DNA of 64,000 nt from Thioalkalivibrio sp. K90mix (GTDB taxonomy: Bacteria > Pseudomonadota > Gammaproteobacteria > Ectothiorhodospirales > Ectothiorhodospiraceae): contig NC_013889.1 of assembly GCF_000025545.1 (NCBI RefSeq), positions 2,680,801-2,744,800 of the forward strand, in the 5' to 3' direction. This document shows positions 61,487 through 64,000 of the stretch, piece by piece. Below the pieces are notes generated by a model. The model was not told the DNA's origin, made no database searches, and was given only the letters and a program-made list of their open reading frames with translations. Each line of letters opens with the position of its first letter. Positions within the stretch are counted from its first letter, which is position 1. A program made the position numbers and the translations under genes.

Positions 61487-63190
61487 TCAGCTCTTCTGCT
61501 TGTCCGGGTCCTCGCCGCCCTCGATCTTGCGCGTGATGTACCACTGCTGGGCGATGGAGAACAGGTTGTTGGTGAACCAGTACAGCACCAGGCCCGCCGG
61601 GAAGAAGGCGAAGAAGATCGTGAACACGAATGGCAGCGCCATGAAGATCTTCTGCTGCACCGGGTCCATCGGCGGCGGGTTCAGCTTGTACTGCACGAAC
61701 ATGGACACGCCCATCAGGATCGGCAGGATGAAGTACGGATCACGCGAGGACAGATCCTGGATCCACAGCCACCACGGGGCCTGACGCAGTTCCACGCTCT
61801 CCAGCAACACCCAGTACAGGGCGATGAACACCGGGATCTGCACCAGGATCGGGAGACAGCCACCCAGCGGGTTGATCTTCTCCTTCTTGTACAACTCCAT
61901 CAGCGCCTGGTTCATGCGCTGCTTGTCGTCCTTGTAGCGTTCCTTCAGGGCCTGCAGCTTGGGCGCAACCTTGCGCATGCGCGCCATCGAGCGATAGCTG
62001 GTGGCGGACAGCTTGAAGAACGCGAGCTTGATCAGGATGGTGAGCAGCACGATCGACCAGCCCCAGTTGCCGACGACGCTGTGGATCAGATCCAGCAGCC
62101 AGAACAGCGGCTTGGCCAGGAAGGTGAACATCCCGTAGTCGACGGTCAGTTCCAGGCCCTGGGCGATCTGGGAAAGCTCGTCCTGGAGCTTCGGCCCAAC
62201 CCACAGTCGGGTCTGCAGCTGCCCGCTCTCGCCCGGGCGCACGGTCAGGGGCTCGGCCGAGTGCAGGCCGATCAGGTATTCCTCGCCAACCTCGCCAGGC
62301 ACGGAGCGGGCATACAGCGCGTTCACCTCGTCATCGCCCGGGACCCAGGCAGAGACGAAATAGTGCTGGATCATCGCGACCCAGCCGCCATGCAGGCGTT
62401 GCTGGATGGGGTCGTCGGCGAGCGACTCGAAACGCTCCCGCTGGTAACTGCCGTCGAAATACGCGGCCCCCGTGAACGTATACAACCACCAGGACTCGCG
62501 GTCCGGGGTCGGCCCGTGGCGCAACTGTCGATACTGGCGCCCACTCCAGGTGGAATCGCCCTGGTTGCGGACCTCGTAACCCACCTCGATCAGATGAGTC
62601 CCGCGGGTAAAGGTGTAGGTCTTGATGACCTCGATCTCGCCATCGTCCGAGACCCAGCGCATCGGGACCTGAAGGGTATCGTCGCCCTCGGCCATCTCGA
62701 AGTGGTCGCCGTCAACCTCGAAATTGGCGTGGTGCGAGGGGGCCCGCCCCTCCATCGCGCGGTCGTTGACGCGGTCGTGCGTCAGGCCACTCTGAGCCAC
62801 GTAGCCGCGCACGCGGTGGTCAAACAGGCGAACCGGAACCAGCGGGTCATCCTGCAGATCGCGCGGATACTGCAGCAGGTCTGCGCGCAGGATGGTGCCG
62901 CCACGGGTGTCGATCAGCAGCTCGTGCTTGTCGGTGCGGACGGTGAACTGGCGACGATCCGGCTCCTGGATCGGGCTGATCTCGGACACATCCGCGGCGG
63001 CACGTGGATCGTCCTCGTCCTCGAACTGGGGCGCGTCGGGGACATCCTCCGGGCGGGCATCGGGATCCTCCGCCTCTTGCTCGGCCGTTTCCGGCTGGGC
63101 AGGGGTGCCGTAGTCCTGGTTCCAGGCCTGCCACATCAGGAACAGGACAAAGGCCAGGCTGAGCCACAAAAGGGGACGCAAGTTATCCAT
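61487..63190 (-). CDS. yidC: membrane protein insertase YidC
   Basis: 567 aa. N-terminal anchor PLLWLSLAFVLFLMWQAW, an acidic linker rich in Glu/Asp/Pro, a periplasmic beta domain, and the conserved insertase core (GNWGWSIVLLTILIKLAFF, MQEKQ-like MARMRKVAPKLQALKERYKDD). The hydrophilic-groove Arg is in the KLAFFKLSATSYRS area. It inserts membrane proteins alone or with Sec. The very acidic linker fits a salt-adapted host. Last residues DPDKQKS are basic. Confidence 0.97.
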   Translation of the reverse strand: MDNLRPLLWLSLAFVLFLMWQAWNQDYGTPAQPETAEQEAEDPDARPEDVPDAPQFEDEDDPRAAADVSEISPIQEPDRRQFTVRTDKHELLIDTRGGTILRADLLQYPRDLQDDPLVPVRLFDHRVRGYVAQSGLTHDRVNDRAMEGRAPSHHANFEVDGDHFEMAEGDDTLQVPMRWVSDDGEIEVIKTYTFTRGTHLIEVGYEVRNQGDSTWSGRQYRQLRHGPTPDRESWWLYTFTGAAYFDGSYQRERFESLADDPIQQRLHGGWVAMIQHYFVSAWVPGDDEVNALYARSVPGEVGEEYLIGLHSAEPLTVRPGESGQLQTRLWVGPKLQDELSQIAQGLELTVDYGMFTFLAKPLFWLLDLIHSVVGNWGWSIVLLTILIKLAFFKLSATSYRSMARMRKVAPKLQALKERYKDDKQRMNQALMELYKKEKINPLGGCLPILVQIPVFIALYWVLLESVELRQAPWWLWIQDLSSRDPYFILPILMGVSMFVQYKLNPPPMDPVQQKIFMALPFVFTIFFAFFPAGLVLYWFTNNLFSIAQQWYITRKIEGGEDPDKQKS

Positions 63191-63198
63191 GAGCGCGA

Positions 63199-63456
63199 CT
63201 ATTTCCGGGATCGATGCGAGTGGGCGGACAGATGGGGTTCCGGCACGGGGTCATAGCCCCCGGGGGACCACGGGTGGCAACGCAGAATGCGCCGCAGTCC
63301 GAGCCAGAAGCCGCGTGTGACGCCGTGTTTTTCCACCGCCTCGACGGTGTAGGCCGAGCACGTCGGGTAATGCCGGCAATGCGGCGCCATGAACGGGGAG
63401 ATGCCGTACTGATAGGCCCGAACCGGCAACAGGGCAATCTTGCGTACAAGGGTCAT
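63199..63456 (-). CDS. yidD: membrane protein insertion efficiency factor YidD
   Basis: 85 aa. [20 protein letters not shown] and [14 protein letters not shown] carry the family Cys/His residues. Its amphipathic N-terminal helix ([16 protein letters not shown]) binds the membrane. The ATG overlaps the rnpA stop (ATGA). Assists YidC-dependent insertion. Confidence 0.96.
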   Translation of the reverse strand: MTLVRKIALLPVRAYQYGISPFMAPHCRHYPTCSAYTVEAVEKHGVTRGFWLGLRRILRCHPWSPGGYDPVPEPHLSAHSHRSRK

Positions 63457-63803
63457 TGCAGGCGATCCAGCAGCGTTTCCATCTCCGAGCGCAGGGCCCG
63501 TCGGTCACAGGTGCCCGCACCGGCGCGGGCCAGGACAATCAGGTCCACCGGTGGCAGCGCCGCGCGGCGTTGGCGGAAGGCCTCGCGCACGATGCGCTTG
63601 ACCCGGTTGCGATCCGTGGCGTTGCGCACATGGCGCTTGGCGATCGCGAGCCCCAACCGGGGCTCGCCGCCGCCCTCGCGGGCACGATACAGCAGCGTCA
63701 AATAGCGGCCACGGATCGGACGCGCGTCGGCGAAGACGTGCCGGTAATCAGCACCGACCAGCAAACGCGCCTGGCGCGGGAAGCCCTGCGCCCCGGCGGT
63801 CAT
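63453..63803 (-). CDS. rnpA: ribonuclease P protein component
   Basis: 116 aa. The RNR motif region is present as [28 protein letters not shown] (landmark [11 protein letters not shown] at ~60-70). It binds M1 RNA and aids 5' maturation of tRNA precursors. Follows rpmH by 22 nt, the invariant bacterial order, and overlaps yidD. Confidence 0.97.
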   Translation of the reverse strand: MTAGAQGFPRQARLLVGADYRHVFADARPIRGRYLTLLYRAREGGGEPRLGLAIAKRHVRNATDRNRVKRIVREAFRQRRAALPPVDLIVLARAGAGTCDRRALRSEMETLLDRLQ

Positions 63804-63825
63804 GATGGCCAGCCGGACAGCGCGA

Positions 63826-63966
63826 TCAGTTGGTCGGGCAGAGACGCTTGCGGCCTTTGGCGCGACGGGCGTTCAGGACCTTGCGACCGCCACGGGTGGC
63901 CATGCGGGCACGGAAGCCGTGGGTACGGGCGCGGACAAGCCGACTCGGTTGAAAGGTGCGCTTCAT
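63826..63966 (-). CDS. rpmH: 50S ribosomal protein L34
   Basis: 46 aa, too short for a 60-residue ORF cut-off. ATG 63966 reads [20 protein letters not shown], then [20 protein letters not shown], the classical L34 sequence. The last residues RLCPTN differ from the usual R-x-R-L-T/S-V/A end and include a Cys. Extremely basic, part of the large subunit. First gene of rpmH-rnpA-yidD-yidC-mnmE; its promoter and probably dnaA lie beyond the window's right edge. Confidence 0.97.
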   Translation of the reverse strand: MKRTFQPSRLVRARTHGFRARMATRGGRKVLNARRAKGRKRLCPTN

Positions 63967-64000
63967 GACGAATCTCGGACAATGGGATAAAGGGCGGAGA

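Noticed and set aside
58120..61536. 1138-aa open frame antisense to mnmG and mnmE
   Set aside because: It crosses two well-supported genes and their intergenic gap; the composition is typical of an antisense shadow.

Overview
The window looks like a chromosomal segment of a high-GC gammaproteobacterium. The best fit is a haloalkaliphilic chemolithoautotroph of the Thioalkalivibrio/Ectothiorhodospiraceae type. This is inferred from gene content and protein character: a class I phosphoribulokinase, many Asp/Glu-rich proteins, and the gammaproteobacterial order rpmH-rnpA-yidD-yidC-mnmE-mnmG-rsmG-parA-parB-atpIBEFHAGDC-glmU-glmS at the right-hand end. That order normally lies next to the replication origin, so dnaA/oriC probably lies just beyond position 64000. 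No rRNA, tRNA or CRISPR array was recognised.

Layout. 1-7.2 kb is an accessory surface-polysaccharide region. It holds the 3' end of a UDP-sugar dehydrogenase, a secreted beta-helix protein, a VanZ-type membrane protein overlapping a methyltransferase, and then a tight four-gene cassette: an unknown Cys-containing protein, a PqqD-like peptide chaperone, an HprK-related kinase and a nucleotidyltransferase. A candidate sigma-54 promoter and a large inverted repeat precede the cassette. 7.5-17.4 kb carries a trypsin-like protease, purU and the housekeeping run murJ-ribF-ileS-lspA-fkpB-ispH, then a cold-shock gene. 17.6-25.9 kb has an SDR, tmcA, a chemoreceptor, uup and a tandem universal stress protein. 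26.2-33.2 kb has an SLC13 permease with RCK-C domains beside phosphoribulokinase, a FIST protein, tas, a TatD nuclease and tcdA. 33.3-37.8 kb is a minus-strand block of a degenerate MBL-like protein, plsC, glyS and glyQ. 37.9-44.9 kb has a CDF transporter, glnA with a full NtrC/sigma-54 control region, an LpxL-type acyltransferase, ttcA, pip and dtd. 45-64 kb is the glmS-glmU-atp-par-mnm-yidC-rpmH block, all on the minus strand.

The most unusual signal is a family of long, nearly palindromic intergenic repeats. There are four full copies (269-313 bp at 7239, 24688, 46890 and 56532), one truncated copy (18411-18535) and several terminal remnants. The two arms of each copy differ between copies in a compensatory way, and two internal modules occur in all four possible combinations. 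One full copy and one remnant abut TAG stop codons directly, a second full copy starts inside a TAG stop, and one remnant supplies the apparent Shine-Dalgarno and start codon of pip. Nothing in the elements looks like a transposase, so they resemble non-autonomous, structured mobile repeats. The second most interesting item is the PqqD/HprK-like/nucleotidyltransferase cassette with its linked candidate substrate.
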